This document shows positions 47,098 through 60,390 of a stretch of 64,000 nt of DNA, piece after piece. This DNA comes from Mesotaenium endlicherianum. Taxonomy: Eukaryota; Streptophyta; Zygnematophyceae; Zygnematales; Mesotaeniaceae. A model generated the notes under the pieces. That model was not told the origin of the DNA and searched no databases. It saw only the letters and a list, made by a program, of their open reading frames with translations. Both the position numbers and the translations under genes were made by a program. The first letter of the stretch is position 1, and each line of letters starts with the position of its first letter. The DNA lies in the NCBI GenBank assembly GCA_009602735.1, contig WELA01013860.1, positions 6,860 through 70,859 on the forward strand, in the 5' to 3' direction.

Positions 47098-49684
47098 GAA
47101 CAACGGGCGTACTTCATTATCGTACGTTTGTGTTTTGCTGTAAAGGCTCGTAAGAATATTCGTGTTATTTCGCCATGCCATGTATGCAATAAACGTTTCT
47201 TGCTTGGAAGTATAAAATGTCAACATTCTGGCAAGACATTATCAGTCCTGCAATGCTATGCAAACTAGATCTGTAAAAACTTGTAACTGGTAGTTGCCAA
47301 AGAGAATTGTTCTCAATGTGATTGTCTACACTGACTACCTCAGTTCAGGAAGATAGGTACACCATTTCTGTCTGTACGACCTATTATTCTTTTTGTAGCT
47401 TGTCGACCGGTGTGAATTACTCACTCTGCTCTATTTGGCTCTGAGCTAATACTATGTTGCTAGCTATCTTGCTTTTACCTGTATGAATTTGTAGAGCAGC
47501 TGCAGGCCTGATCATATGCTATACATGTAATGCCTATCCCAATTTGTTGAACTTGTGACATACTTTTCTTCGCAAAACAAACTGAATGCTAAACTGGGTG
47601 TGCCTAGACTTATCTAAACTGCTCATTCATATTGCTGAAATGCAAATTTTGTGACTCATCACACCCTCCACTTTTCGCAGCTTCCTCAGCATCCGCAACT
47701 GAGTTCACCTATTTCGTTGCCCATGCAGGCGTGCCAACGCCAAGACCTAGGGCTGCCACCTGGGCAGCCATGATCCACCTAATGACCTAGTCAAAAGCCT
47801 AGCTTGCAGCCCTGGCACATAGGGTGCTCAAGCGAGAGGATGCAGTGTCGTGACTTCATATCCCTGCCTAAGTTTTCTGCCACTGACCCGCTCACATGCC
47901 AGCCACAAGCGCTGCTTGTTCCCCAGTTGGAACCTTCAGGTCATGTTGGGTGCCTCTTCACACCTGCCCATGGCAGTGCATAAATGACCTCTTGCCCCTG
48001 CTGACAGAGCGGGGCAGACAAGTGCCTGCTACTGACACCACTCATCAGATTTTACATACAGCCACTACCTTGATGAGATCAGGAAAGAGCTATATTACAG
48101 TGTTACTCAAATAGCACCTCCTCTTTATCAGAAGTTAGCCGGTGATGGCTGTTGTGGAAGGACCTTAGTTTCAGGCCAGGGACCAGGGCTCCTGTGGACC
48201 ACTCTCATCAGGTGCCCCTGAAGCCCTTTCCCTGTGGAAGCATTTTTAGCATGCTGCTTGGTGGAAGTGCATCGCGGTGTATCGGCATGCGCGATGTGAT
48301 TCCCCCTGTCTGTGCCCCCGTTTCCTCCCCTCTCCCTACCTCCTGGCATACACCACAGAAGCCCTGTTCACCTTGCTTCGTAGCACCAAATATTTGTGCA
48401 TGCAACCCCCCATCCCAAAGCCTAGTGAGACTTCAACCAATCCCTTTTCACCTTCAACTAATCCCTTTTCACCTGATGACCAGATGAGATATCTCCTGTC
48501 CTCCCCCTCGCCAAAGGGAGGTGCTGGGACAGCTTAAAGTACTCCATTGTGAATATGGGAGCCTGCATGACAACAAATCGACACTTTGTCGTACTCTCTG
48601 CAGCCTCCACTGCTGACAGGGCAGAGGCCCATCACGTTGCTCTATGTTCGACTCATGCACATCAAAGGTTGAGGTTGAGGGTGAGTATTAACAGTAGAGT
48701 TACGGGCATATTACGGAGCAGGGTAATGTGCGTGAGGCTTTAGATGGATGTTTCTAGGGGGTCTAGGGTGATGGTTTGAGGTACAGAGGACCACAGGCAC
48801 CTGCCTACTTTTGGTGCCAGTGGTGCCGTGGTGCTGGCGTCCGCAGGAAAATAGTCCAATAGTGCAGGAGGGTGCAAAACACGACATCACCTGCGCCCAT
48901 TCAGACGAGCATACTTCTAAGCTTCCTCCGCTTCCGCCTCGCCGCATGTCAGAGGAACGCCACTGGCACTAACCTTTCAGGTAGTGTATCCAGGAGCAAC
49001 TCAGGAATGCCACTAGAGAGCTAAAAGCGCCCCCCTCAATAGCTGCAGAAGTTGAAGCAACCTGCACCCAACCACGCATGGCAGCAAGTAGGACCAACGA
49101 AAGGGCAACCTTTAATTTCAACCAGTAACTTCTTGAGATGCACACAGGTTGAGCCAGTACACTGATGGACTCAAACGAAACGTAGCGACAAAAATGAGAG
49201 GCGTAGTAAGAATTGGACGCCCAATTCATTAAGTTTGAGATGTGAGAAAGTGAGACTTCGTAGTGCACAATTAAGACGCGACAAGATCGATCGACAGCAT
49301 TAAAAAATAGTCGACTACGCAAAAAGTTCATGTACACGAGTATGCAGGAGGGGTCGTCGGTGGTATGCAATCACGAGTAAGGCAGCAGTATGTGCGATTA
49401 ACTTCCGAGTACGTGAAGTCTTCTAAGTAAATTGCTCAGGGGAGATGCAGCGGTATGTGCAACTGACTAGTCCTTTTTCGAAAACGTAGGAAGGGGTTCT
49501 TTTTATATGGAGTTGGACGACCCCGGATTTTGATGAGATACTTACAAACTGATGGCGAGGACACGTTCTGCATGCACTTCCATGAGACTGAAGAATTCTC
49601 TGGCAGTGTTATGCAGCGGGCATTGAGAAAGAAAACACAAAGGCAAAGCTAGACACGCACAATACAGGCAGGCGGTGGCGGTTC
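47098..49684. other. Intergenic region between NOC2-like and HROB-like genes
   Basis: About 2.6 kb. I see the NOC2-like 3' end, then sequence without recognisable genes. Short direct duplications occur, for example CAACTAATCCCTTTTCACCT-type words repeated near 48,435-48,475. Open frames on both strands are short and have no family features. A leader exon of HROB-like may lie at the right side, because the first coding frame stays open some way upstream of 49685. Confidence 0.45.
47188..47193 (+). terminator. Likely polyadenylation signal of NOC2-like
   Basis: AATAAA lies about 90 bp after the NOC2-like stop codon, within an AT-rich stretch. Confidence 0.5.
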
Positions 49685-52600
49685 ATGCTCAACACTCGTA
49701 TGTGCTCACTCACACTTGTGATACTGGAGCTGCTCAAAGGGATGCACTGTGCTGATATGCCTGCCTCAACACCTCTTTCTCGGGGATGTACGCCCGGGTC
49801 ACTGGAATACTCTGAAAAACGTCCATGCCTAGACAGAAGCAACCGTGACCATATTTCTTTGGGCATTGGTAGAGATGGAGGCACCCTTCATCAAGCGGAA
49901 AAGCATACTCCCAGAAAGACAGATTCTTCCTTTTATAAACAGTACAGTTCTCAAAGCGCAGGTTTTAAGCGCCCAAGAATTGGGCCTGTCCAATTAAGTA
50001 TTTCAAAAGATGCAAATGATGTAATTGAGGGGTATGAACTTCCTTTATCGGGGGGGAAAACTCCAGATACTGCTGGGAGTGGGGATGACACCGCTCAAGA
50101 AGCTCCTCCTCATGATACTCCACAGAACCAATTTCACTTGAAGTCTCGGGCTTTAACCTTCAGAACTCCGTCTCGACTTTCCCCTGCGCCTGCTATCCAG
50201 TCTCTATCATCTCCTAGCTCACATGCTGAAAGCAGTCCTTCTGAACAAAGAGCAGCAGCAAGAAGCCACACACTGTCTTATAAGGAGGTATCCTACACCG
50301 ATTTAGCCTCCAGGGAGATGGAGTTGGGCAGGACATTGCCTGGCCCAGCAGGTGCTATGATGAAGGCAATGGCTGCTGGCCTCCAAAGTGTGAATGTGTA
50401 CGATGAAAAGCTGGAAAGCTCAATGGAAGCCACAACCTTGAAGCCAACCACAAATCTGCTTGATGCGTTTCATTCACCAGCTTCCGCATCCGATTTTTCT
50501 GGAGGGCCTTGGATGAGCGCTATTTATGCCCTGGGCATGAATGAGGGCCACAGTAAGTGAATTATCCCTGAGTACTTGCATTACCCCTTTCGTTTCCTTG
50601 ACATCATGGGTCTGAGGCAGTCACTATTATTGCTTAAAGTTGGCCAGAAGTTGACTGTGCTTACCAAGATGTTGTTTTTTGTGCACTGAAGCTAGCATTT
50701 GGCCTCCTATATGTGCAGGCCATATAATGATGTCTCCCTGACAGTTTACAACAAAGAGATTCCTGGTTATTTCCACTGACATGTTAGTTCAGTCGCAGTT
50801 ATGTGGGACTGGTTGTGACGAATGCACTGGTGGAATCAGAAAGCTGCACTTCGTGAAATGATTGATGTTTCAGTCCAACCAGAACATCATCTAAGATACA
50901 TCTACAGTTTTTCATGTTGGTCGTGACAAGGCATCACCTATTTTCACCTTTCCTTGTGGCTGAGGTGAAAATGATTCAGTGGCTGCAATTCTTCAACGTG
51001 ACAGTCTTGGAGGATTACCTACTACCGTGTTCTGAGCGCTTTCTCAAATATGATGCAGGCATCCAAGTTACTCCTCGACCATCCATAAAGGATGTCCTCA
51101 TTGATCCTAGTAGTATGCGGATTAGTAAGGTGAGACTCCATGGCTTCGGTTGTGCTGTTGGGGAATCCTGCTCTTGCAGAGCATGGCCTCTGTTCCATGT
51201 CTGGCTCGTGCGTGCTGTCCCTCTGTTGTGATTATATCAGTTTCTTAGTCTGTAGTATTATTTCAATGGATTTGGACCTGTCATCTGCTTTTCAAAAGAA
51301 TTTGAGCGGTAATTTTTCTTACAGAGGGCCTGCGGCAGGCCGGGCTCTGGAAGGCTTGCGTGTTTCAACACTGTGGTAGCTGATACTAGCATGGACAAGC
51401 ACTGGCCTTTGTGTGGCCGTTGCCGCTGCAGTTGCCAGGGCTGCTGCTGCTTCTTCTTGGACCAGTATAGGACTTTCATCTCAGCCAGAAGCTGGTTCTG
51501 TGGCTCTGCTTGCTCTCTCTTTGTTTGCTGTGAGTCAAGTGGCCTGTGCCAACAGCTCTTTTTCTGCTCCTTGTGCATAGTAGTATGTCAGCACCAGACA
51601 GACAAGCTTCTAGATCGTGTCAGTGAGATTTCTTACCTTGAAAGAGCACAAGCGCTTATCCTGAGGCAAAATGCTGGCGTATGCAAGTTTACGGGATCCA
51701 TTTATTGTGTTTGTTTGATGTTGGGGGGGAAGTAGTGCCTGCCTGCTGCAGCTAGCTGGGGTCGTGACTGGGGCAGCGCTGCATGGAAAAACTGGTGCTG
51801 TCATTACTCTCAACGTAAGGGCATACAACTTAACATTGTTTGTGTCATTCTTGTCTTACATCGTAAATACTTCATCATTTAAATTTTTAAATTCTTTATT
51901 CGTATTGTTTGCAACGTAAGCAATTGCCGTTCAGTTTAACCTGTTGTTGCGTTGTATACAGAAGGACTTTTGTTTGTCCTTTAAAATATAAGTAATAAAA
52001 CTGTACATGGAAGAACCTTCTTTGAGCTGGCGCTGTTGTCTCCTACTTCAGCAGTCGTTTGCGAGGGCTTTTAATCTCACTGAAGAGTGCAAAAAATTTT
52101 ACTTACAGCTCAAGGCAATCTCTTGAGTTCTCTTCATCCTGTGGCATGTCGTTGCCACTACTTTTGTGAAGAATATGCTCAAAATATATGCTCTTGATGG
52201 TGTTCCTGTTCCGTATGCACGATGATGACTGTAGTATATGTGTGTGGAGAACAACTTTTTCAATGGCATATGGCTGAAGGCATACTATTTATTTGCGTAT
52301 ATACTGGTGGACCCCTACTCGCCTTGTTGCTGTCATGTGTGAACAGGATCCCACAGGGTCCATTCAAGCTACAGTCCATCCAAAAGTGCTGACTGAGCCG
52401 AAATTTGCTCAGAGCTTGGCATGTGGGGCCGCCATGATCCTCCACCAGGTACGTACAGCGAGGGACCTGATTGGTTCACAAGGACATGTGTTTCTCTTCT
52501 CTATATGTACCTTTTGTTTTTGACTACTGCACCCTTTATTCATGAGACAATTGCATACTCGTAAGTGTGCGTCATAAACCAAGTCTACATATTAGCAGTG

Positions 52601-55600
52601 TTTACACAGACACACGCATGCCGACGAATAGCAGAGGCTACCCACACAAACTCACACGGTGGATAGATGATAACATATTGAGTATGTATACATATGCGAT
52701 GCATGTCTGTACATTTTTGTGAATTGTTGCCCAATGTTGAAAGGGTAGTGTGTTGGTAGCCGTGTATCTGTTCAGGTGAGGATGAAAGTAGCTAGCATAT
52801 GAAGCACCCAATATGCCACACTATTTCAAGGATGGCTATCTATCATCAAGACCCCATTCAACTCAAAGCTCGTCCCCAAGCTCAACTTTCAACCAGTCTG
52901 TACCAGTACTGCTGCTCTGAAGGCCAACTCTGCCTTATGGATGACGTTCTAATTAACTCGTTGCTTTCCTCCCGTTACTGAGCGTAGTTGGGTGTGTGCA
53001 TTGTTGTCTGCCCTAAAAGTAGCGCCTTTGCCGCTTCACTGCTCACGACGTCACACATGCTCATGGGGGTGAGGCGGTGCATGTTACTGTGTGGGAGCAG
53101 GTGGTGGTGTTCCGGCCTCGCCCGGGCTTCCAGTGCCTCAATATCACTCTCAGCAACATCGTGCAGGTGAGTGGGGCCGTGCGCTCGTAGACTACAACAC
53201 TTGCGCAGCCTCCAAAGACTCTGTTGCAGTAATTCAGAACACCACAACTGGCTAACTTCTCACCTCACTCCTTGTCTGCATAGGGGTCTTTAGAGCGCTC
53301 TTCTCGGTAGGTAGACTGTGAGTCGAGGCAGTTGTGGACTGGTGGGAGGACTGCACATTGCGACGTGCACGGAGGACGCTGCTTGGCTGTTGCACTTCTG
53401 CTGAGATGCATGGTGACCACAGAGGCCTTGGTCAGCCCTGCTATCTGCCTGCTCCATGTGATGCTAAAACGTGAAGTTAATTTGAGGTGAATCCACTCTT
53501 GGTTAGTGGAAGGATTGAGGAATAAGGGACCTGTCCCAGCCCCACGCTCATACTCTAATATTTAGGGTGGTGCTTTCTTTCCTTGGCTGTCAAACAGGCG
53601 TACGTGTCAATTGCAGCCTCACAAAGTGAATATGAACACTTCTGTTGTACTCTACAACACAGACCTCCCCCTCCTCCCCTCACCTCCCTCTATCCACCTA
53701 CATCCCCCAACCTTGAATTTGCAAGTGCAGCGCCCTACACGAGCTCACCTTTTTAGTTGAAGAGAAATGGACATGCATGTAGAGCCCTCGGCGAAGCCAA
53801 TGTGGTCGTCCTGTGACAGCTAGCTGGATGTTGATGATTGCAGTGGCACTGCGCCCCTCGTGTGCATGCAGATATTTGGGGTGGACACGGTCGTGCCTGT
53901 GCGACCAAGGCGAGATCAGCCCGTGGCCCCCGATGTCTGCCTGCAGCCTCGCCTTCTTCTTGGTAGGCAGGCCAACACACTTTATGGGCTAGGCCAGATC
54001 GCCACCACTCCCTCCGCTTCCTTGCTGCCTTGCATGCTCCCACACGGACGTGATGGCGGTAGCATGAGCATGATAGTCCTGAAGGTCCCAGCCGCAGGGT
54101 TACCAAGCAAGGGTCATAGGCGCATATTGGGGTTTGAATGTGACTTTAGGTTGTGTCGGGTCTTGGGAGAGGGTGAGTATTCCAGCTGGGCTCAGGTGTG
54201 CGTGCTGGGTTGTTGATCTGCTTGGTCCAAGTGTGTGTATACCTCTTTGGATGTGTGAGAGCTGCTGAAACTAGCATCTTCACTCCTCCTTCCTGTCTCA
54301 AGTGAGAAATTTGAGCAGAGTGTTAGAGTTTTGTCCGTCATATTCTCATGGTGACATTGCTGAGCAGAACACAGCATGTACTATTAGCTTGTGGCCCATG
54401 CGCGGGCTAAGTTCAGGTGGGAATCAGGCCAACTAGGTCGCAGAAGCTTCCACACAGCTTCAGCTCTCTCATGTCTGATCTACCAAACCCTGACACCACC
54501 TCTTTCTTTGTTCTGCCTATAATCCTAACCCTCCAGTCGCAGGTGTTGCAACCAAGAAAGGGCTGCTGTTGCAACAAGGAGAATATCCCTCTCACCCTCC
54601 TCACCCTCACTCTACTCCTGGGGGGCCCTCCCCAGCGGCCGTGACCAATGAGGCGGAGTGGGACTTCCTTGGCGACCCTCTTCCTGAGGTCCCGGCGTTA
54701 CCATCCCTGTCCAGGAGAGCAGCCCTTTGCCCCCGCGCTGTTCCTGGTCCACCGGACAGCCCACCTTTGTCATTGTCGAGGGGGGTGTCTCACGTCTCCG
54801 AGAAGAAGCTTCCTTCCCAAACACCAACGAGCATAAGGGGGCCAGGAGGAGGAGCAGGAGAAGGAGGAGCTTTGCAGCAGATGGCAAGGGAGCATCAGGA
54901 AGAACTTGCCCTGGAGGTGGTCAGGTCTCCTCCTCCTGCTGGTTCTCCTTCGCCTTTCAGGAAGGTACCGCTGCTGCAGCAGGGTCCCACCTCGAAAACA
55001 AGGCTTGGGGCTGGAGCTATGCCAGGCGAGAGTCTTCTGCTGCCAGGCAGAGATGTGCGCCAGGCTCTGACAGGTGGCGGATGTGCGAGCGTGGGTTACG
55101 GAGCTGGCGGCCTTGGCCTTGAGCAAGACCTGGGGAGATACCACCTGGCAGGGGCAGAAGCGCACGCCTTGGACTACGGGGATGGGGGCGGGACTGGCCA
55201 TCTTGGAGGAGAACCAACCGTTGGACGCCAAATGGCACGCGCTGGGCCACAATCAAGTCTGGCAGTCAGCAGCAGATTTGGCATAAGTGCTCACCAAGCT
55301 CATGACAGCTCCGACAGCAGCGGGACGCAGTTGCGCTACAGGGAGGGGAGCACAGATGCCTGCCAGATACATTTTGCCGAACCACAGAATGATGGAGCTG
55401 CCGGTGCTGCTGCTCGGGTCTCTCAACTTGCTGAAGAATCGAAAGGAGGGCCCGCTCTAGGCTCTCGTTTGCCTTCCTCTTTTTCTCGGCCTGTGCATGT
55501 GAATAATGACTTAGGCAAAATTGTGGGCAGAGACAGCGGGCGCCGAGCTGGGGAGGACTGGCATGTAGGCGGCAGCACGCATGGTCCACGGCACGGTCAA

Positions 55601-55792
55601 TGGCACAGTCCCGATGGAAGACCAGGTGCTTTTGCACAGGTGGTGAGCGAGAGCACTCTGTCACTTGGCACGCAATTCAGAAGCACCCAGGAGGCTGTGG
55701 CTGCTGCAGGCTGGGCAGAGGAGGATCTGCAAACGCTACTAGATGATGACTTTGATGATATGAATATTCTGCCAACGATGCCGCAGACATAG
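49685..55792 (+). CDS. HROB: HROB-like homologous recombination OB-fold protein (MCM8-MCM9 cofactor)
   Basis: Eight exons fit one 883-codon frame with GT-AG introns: 49685-50552, 51005-51129, 51592-51678, 51752-51814, 52347-52448, 53101-53166, 53872-53962 and 54543-55792. The N-terminal part is disordered and Ser/Pro-rich, then LPGPAGAMMKAMAAGL (about 218-233), the GPAG block of the HROB family, and GPWMSAIYALGM (about 275-286). The OB-fold follows (about 345-440): YLERAQALILRQ, LAGVVTG, GAVITLN, DPTGSIQATVHPKVL, VVVFRPRPGFQCLNITLSNIVQ. The DPTG-TVH and LNIT-NIV strands are diagnostic. The C terminus ends in an acidic LQTLLDDDFDDMNIL, like the short acidic motif ending animal HROB. In animals HROB (MCM8IP/C17orf53) loads and stimulates the MCM8-MCM9 helicase during recombination repair. 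The true start may be further upstream, and a small exon could be missing before 51752. The long last exon is low in complexity. Confidence 0.85.
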
Positions 55793-58284
55793 CGCAAATT
55801 TGTGCACGTATACCGGTTCCGTTTCACATTCAAATTTCACTCTAAATGTCATGGTCTTGTGGCATAATAGTCATATCGTAGTTTACGTGATAAACTCGAA
55901 TGTGTCAGGAGTAAGAAACCTCATCATTTTGACCTAGTGAACAATTCCATTCGTGCACAACTTCATGAACCCTTACAAACTCTCTTGTGTTCGCGATGAA
56001 CATGGGATTTTTGCATTTTGAGGATTCATCTAGCTGTGCTGCTTTATTATCTATCCTTCAGTTCAATGATATCGGAGTAGAGACTCACCATGGGGCGCAT
56101 ACATACGAGCTCCGTATTCGTACACGTGAGGTATGATCCTCCCCATTGGGCGCAGTAGGGGAAAGCCCAACCAGCCCCAAGGGGTGTGAAGGCGTCATTC
56201 TAACCCCTCTGAGAGTCAATAGCCGCCTTGGACTTTATAATATAGGTCATGCACTTCAAATTCATGCCACTCGGCGTGCTGGTTGCGCTAAAAGCGATGA
56301 AGTACATAGTTGTGTAAGCTCTGGAAAGGAGGCAGCCAAATCACGCCGCATGCACCTTCGCAAACATTGTAGAGGTATACTCATTTTTTGTACTGAAAAG
56401 AGGAAATCAACTTGTAGTGGAGCGACACCGAACAGTAACATGTCTTACGTCGAGTCACTGGGCCGGGCAGCTTTGTCAGTCTCCTAGCTCCTTAATTGTA
56501 GGACCCATTTGGTAAAGAGCTAATGAATTGGGAGTATAAAGGGAGGCGAGTGTATGCCTAGTATGGCAGACATTAATAATTTTGCTTCACACCAGCATGC
56601 CATGCTAACAATTTTGAGATACATTGATTGGTTGCCTTTGCCAAGTTGAAGGCTTGTGCCATGAAGTTTTGCAAACCAAGGCTTGACTACATGTAAAAAT
56701 TGTTGATTTTACACATTTCGAAGTTTTTCTCCGAACTCCAAAGCCTACAAGCTCCCGTTTCGTGCACTCCTGCAGCCATTGGTCCATTAATCTATTGAGT
56801 AATTTGTGCTATGATGAAAGGCAGAACTTTTCATAACGTAGATAATGGAATAACTAATCTACATGCGAAAACATTGAATGAAAGAGAAGAGATGAAAACT
56901 TGCAAACCTGAGTTGCACAGCTTTGGCTGAAAGAAGTAGCTGATGACAAATGATCTCCTTCGAATTATTGCCTGACCTATATACGCTGAAGTTCATCACA
57001 AAAATGTCTTGCTAGAAAAACATAAGTAGACCATGATGCTAGAGACGATTAGCTACTAATGGTCCTAAATGCATTTATGTCCACCTGTCACTAATCTGTA
57101 ATTGTTGATGACTAGCAATGAATGACATTCAACAAATACATATAAAACTAGTCAAAAAAAAAAAAGGAATGACTCTTTGACTTGAGACAAATACAAGTAT
57201 ACGGATAGAATTAGGTCTATTGTGAACGTATTACATATTCAAAAGTAAACTGCTTGAAGAAGTACCTGCATAGAGATATCAATTGAAATTAAAGATAGTT
57301 GATGACCATGTTTCAATCAATGACAAAAGGATCCACTGACTGACAAACTCAAGTAAATTCCTCAATGACTAATGGGCATTGAGTAGGCTAGGGGGACGTG
57401 TAGACACATGCCCCCTTAGGTACAGGGGTCATGAATAAGCTTGAATTCCAACAGAGAGTTTTGACCGGGACGGAGCATGCTGTACAAAGGGTTTAGGGTT
57501 TGTACAGCCTTTTAAAGAAAGCAGCGGTCAATTATATCGTCTACAAACTGTGACGATGCTAGAGGTATTGTCGTCGCTACCTGCCCTCTTAGCAGGTGTT
57601 ATGAATGCTGCTGAACTGAATTCACTATGTACACCTTACGATTAAATTAAGGAGATCGTCAGCAATATATATCTCTGGAGAATAATGCAAAGTAATTGAA
57701 GTCAGCTCCTCCTGCATTGTGTGATTGCAAATAGGAAGATAAAGGCGATTAATAACGGAGGAGCGTCACACACAATCACCCACAAGGACTTAATTTAGTG
57801 ACTAATACTGCCCAAGGTTACCCAAGGGAATAGAAAATCCATCATTGAAGAATCAAGACGTCGTAATTAGGTTCATAAAAATGCAGTACTGAGGTAAATC
57901 TATTGTACTGAAGATTTTTGGCGTAATAGACATCAAATTGAAGTTGTTGGATTAGAGGTACAGCGAGAGAAATCATCAATGGACAAACAAAGTCAGGCAT
58001 CCTCCAATGGTACTCCTCTTTTCCTAATGGATGGCATATGAAAGAAAAACCAAGATTTTGAGGAAAATGCGAAATAAGGATCGAATATGTTGTCTATTGC
58101 TCAATGAGGTGCATGCTTAGCCTCAAGAGAGAAGTGAAATGCAGGTTAAGCCCTTCGGAGCATCCCGCAGTTGCTCAGTGTGCTGATATATTTAACCCTA
58201 AACCCTTTCTGCAGAGATCCGCCACGTGGTCGGTTGCGACGCGTGCGACATATCGCGTGGAGCGACTGGATGTGACCGAAAATT
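55793..58284. other. Intergenic region downstream of HROB-like gene
   Basis: About 2.5 kb, becoming AT-rich from 56.5 kb. Open frames are short and not family-like. No RNA gene or transposon signature was recognised. It ends where family A LTR similarity starts near 58285. Confidence 0.45.
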
Positions 58285-59945
58285 GTTAACCACGTTGGTA
58301 GGACCTCGGCTAACCAAATCCATCGCCAGCTCCCATCATCCTGAATCGCCATCCATCCTAGGGATGTCATCTGGCCATTCATATATAATATCACACTTAG
58401 ATGTATGACTAGACAGTTTGCTGCTAACTGACAAAGAATGTGTCAGCAAGCTGACCAAAGAATGTAGAATGATTACACAGAAATTTGCGTAGCTGATCCC
58501 GAGACGGAACACACTCCCTCCAACTTAAGGTGGGCTGCCTGTCACAACTGTCACTATCTGTCACTAACTGTCACGTTTAACTGTCACGTTCCCCTCCAAC
58601 TTACTTGGAGACCGGACCTCCTGTCACCTGTCCAGGGCGACTGAAATGTCAGTTAGGGAGGTATGCCAGCCGCCCGAAGGTTGAACTGCTTTAACGTCCT
58701 TTTGGCATTGATCCATTGATTTTCAGCAGGTCTTTAAATTCCCAAGTGTTCCCAGAGGCATCGTAACCCTTCCATCTGACCATCTAAACAGGTCATCCCA
58801 ATTATCTTGTTTTTGGTTAATATGTGCTCTCAGCACCTCCTGCAGAACTCGGTCAGTTCTTTCAGTCTGTCCATCAGTCTGAGGGTGGTTTGCTGCGCTG
58901 AGCAGCTGTTTGACTCCCAGTAACCCCATTAAAGCTCTCCAGAACTTAGAGGTAAATTTTCAGTCTCGGTCTGAGATGATATTAGACGGTAGCCCATGTT
59001 GGCATACTACATGGTTGTAGAATTGTCTCGCTGTTTCGAGTGCAGTCACTTTGACAGTTGTTTTGGGTTAAAAATGACCATTTTTGTCAGTTTATCCGCG
59101 ACTACAAGTACAAATCATGCCCATTAGCAGTTCGTGGCAGTGTGACCACCCAGTCAATGGATATTGTTTCCCAGCGTCCAGCGGTTGTATTGTACCCCCC
59201 GGTGGTGTGTGCCTAGAATTATTTCTTTGACACTGATCACAGGACTTAACACATTTCAAGACCTCCCGAGGTAATCCCTCCCAATGATAATGTTTTGCCA
59301 GTTTGCCAACAGTTTTGGCCACCCCCAAATGCCCACCCAGTAAATTGTCATGTGCTTGACTCAATAAAAGGGACCTTATTTCCAAGTTATTAGGAATGAC
59401 CAGCTTCAGCCTGCCTGAAGTGGTTTCAGTCACCCAGACCCCTCCCTTTAGCCTATACCCAAGTGCACTAGCAGGACACACACCATCAGTGGGGCTGGGC
59501 TCAAAAGTTGGGCCAGAAAGATAGGCTTTCCTAAGTTGTTCAAGGAAGGACTTCTTCACCTTTAGTGTAGTGATTGCACAAAGAACGATATCTACAGCAT
59601 GCTGACTAAAGTTCCTTCCTTGCAAGTCGGGTCTTCTAGAGACTGCATCCGCAGGATTCAACTTCCCTGCTTTGTAGTCAATATGGACTTGGAACTGCTC
59701 CAGCATCTGGCTCGAGCGATTCTCCCTCCTCGACAGCTTTGACTTCTTCTGAAAGTGAGTCAGAGCTAGATGATTTGTAATCACCGTAAAAGCTTTACCA
59801 TGTAAGTATGCTCTCCACTGTTTGAGCACATAAATGATAGCTAGCAGCTCTTTATCATGCACTGAGTAATTAATATCCGCTGGATTAAATTTCATAGATT
59901 CGTACAACACAGGGTGCCACTCCTGCCGTACCTTACCATCCTTGA
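58285..59945 (-). mobile_element. Family A chromovirus, copy 3, fragment
   Basis: The left part (about 58285-58465) matches the inner portion of the family A LTR. It is followed by the pol-end spacer with two polypurine-type motifs (58513-58527 and 58591-58605), an integrase piece ([17 protein letters not shown]), the zinc-binding region ([15 protein letters not shown]) and part of RNase H ([13 protein letters not shown]). No third ORF sequence is present between LTR and pol. At the right it stops abruptly in RNase H against family B sequence on the other strand. A broken fragment with several breaks. Confidence 0.85.
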
Positions 59946-60390
59946 GGTAACTACTCGTCCACGAAGGAGAGCTGCTGGCAGTGGTTTGGGCTGTAACACA
60001 CTTCAGAGAGTATCCGTGGGGAAGACCCTTCACACTGATCACGGATCACTCACCATTACTATGGCTGATGAAGAATGGAGACCTCACTGATAAGATGGCT
60101 CGCTGGGCTCTTAAGCTGCAAGAAGACCAAATGACGGTGGTGCATAGAGCAGGATTGCTCAACAATGACGCCGATGGACTCAGCAGGAACCCAGACCCAT
60201 CTTTAGACGACAGAACAGGAGCTCGAGAGGACGAAGACCTGAGCAGCCCAGCAGAGTTGGTGGCTTGCCTAGCCGAAATGGCTGGAATAGTAGCATCAGG
60301 TGAAGCTGAGCCTCTACCCCTGTTCAGTCCAGAGATCTGGAAAGATCAAGCTACTATGCACTGGCTGAAAACGGGAACTCACTTGGAAGG
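59946..60390 (+). mobile_element. Family B fragment (RNase H to pre-integrase region)
   Basis: About 445 bp closely resembling 20290-20735 of the large family B element: VTHFREY, then HSPLLWLMKNGDLT, VVHRAGLLNNDADGLSRN and AELVACLAEMAGI. It shows a second B copy existed in this region. It is bounded by family A on the left and by the family D LTR at 60391. Confidence 0.85.

Noticed and set aside
48128-48540. Short frames on both strands between NOC2-like and HROB-like
   Set aside because: Proline-rich or mixed sequence without domain features or splice context.
51258-51578. Minus-strand frame inside a HROB-like intron
   Set aside because: No family resemblance; overlaps intron sequence of a well-supported plus-strand gene.
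56146-56487. 113-codon plus-strand frame downstream of HROB-like
   Set aside because: Composition looks random, no recognisable domain, no neighbouring exon fits. Treated as chance.
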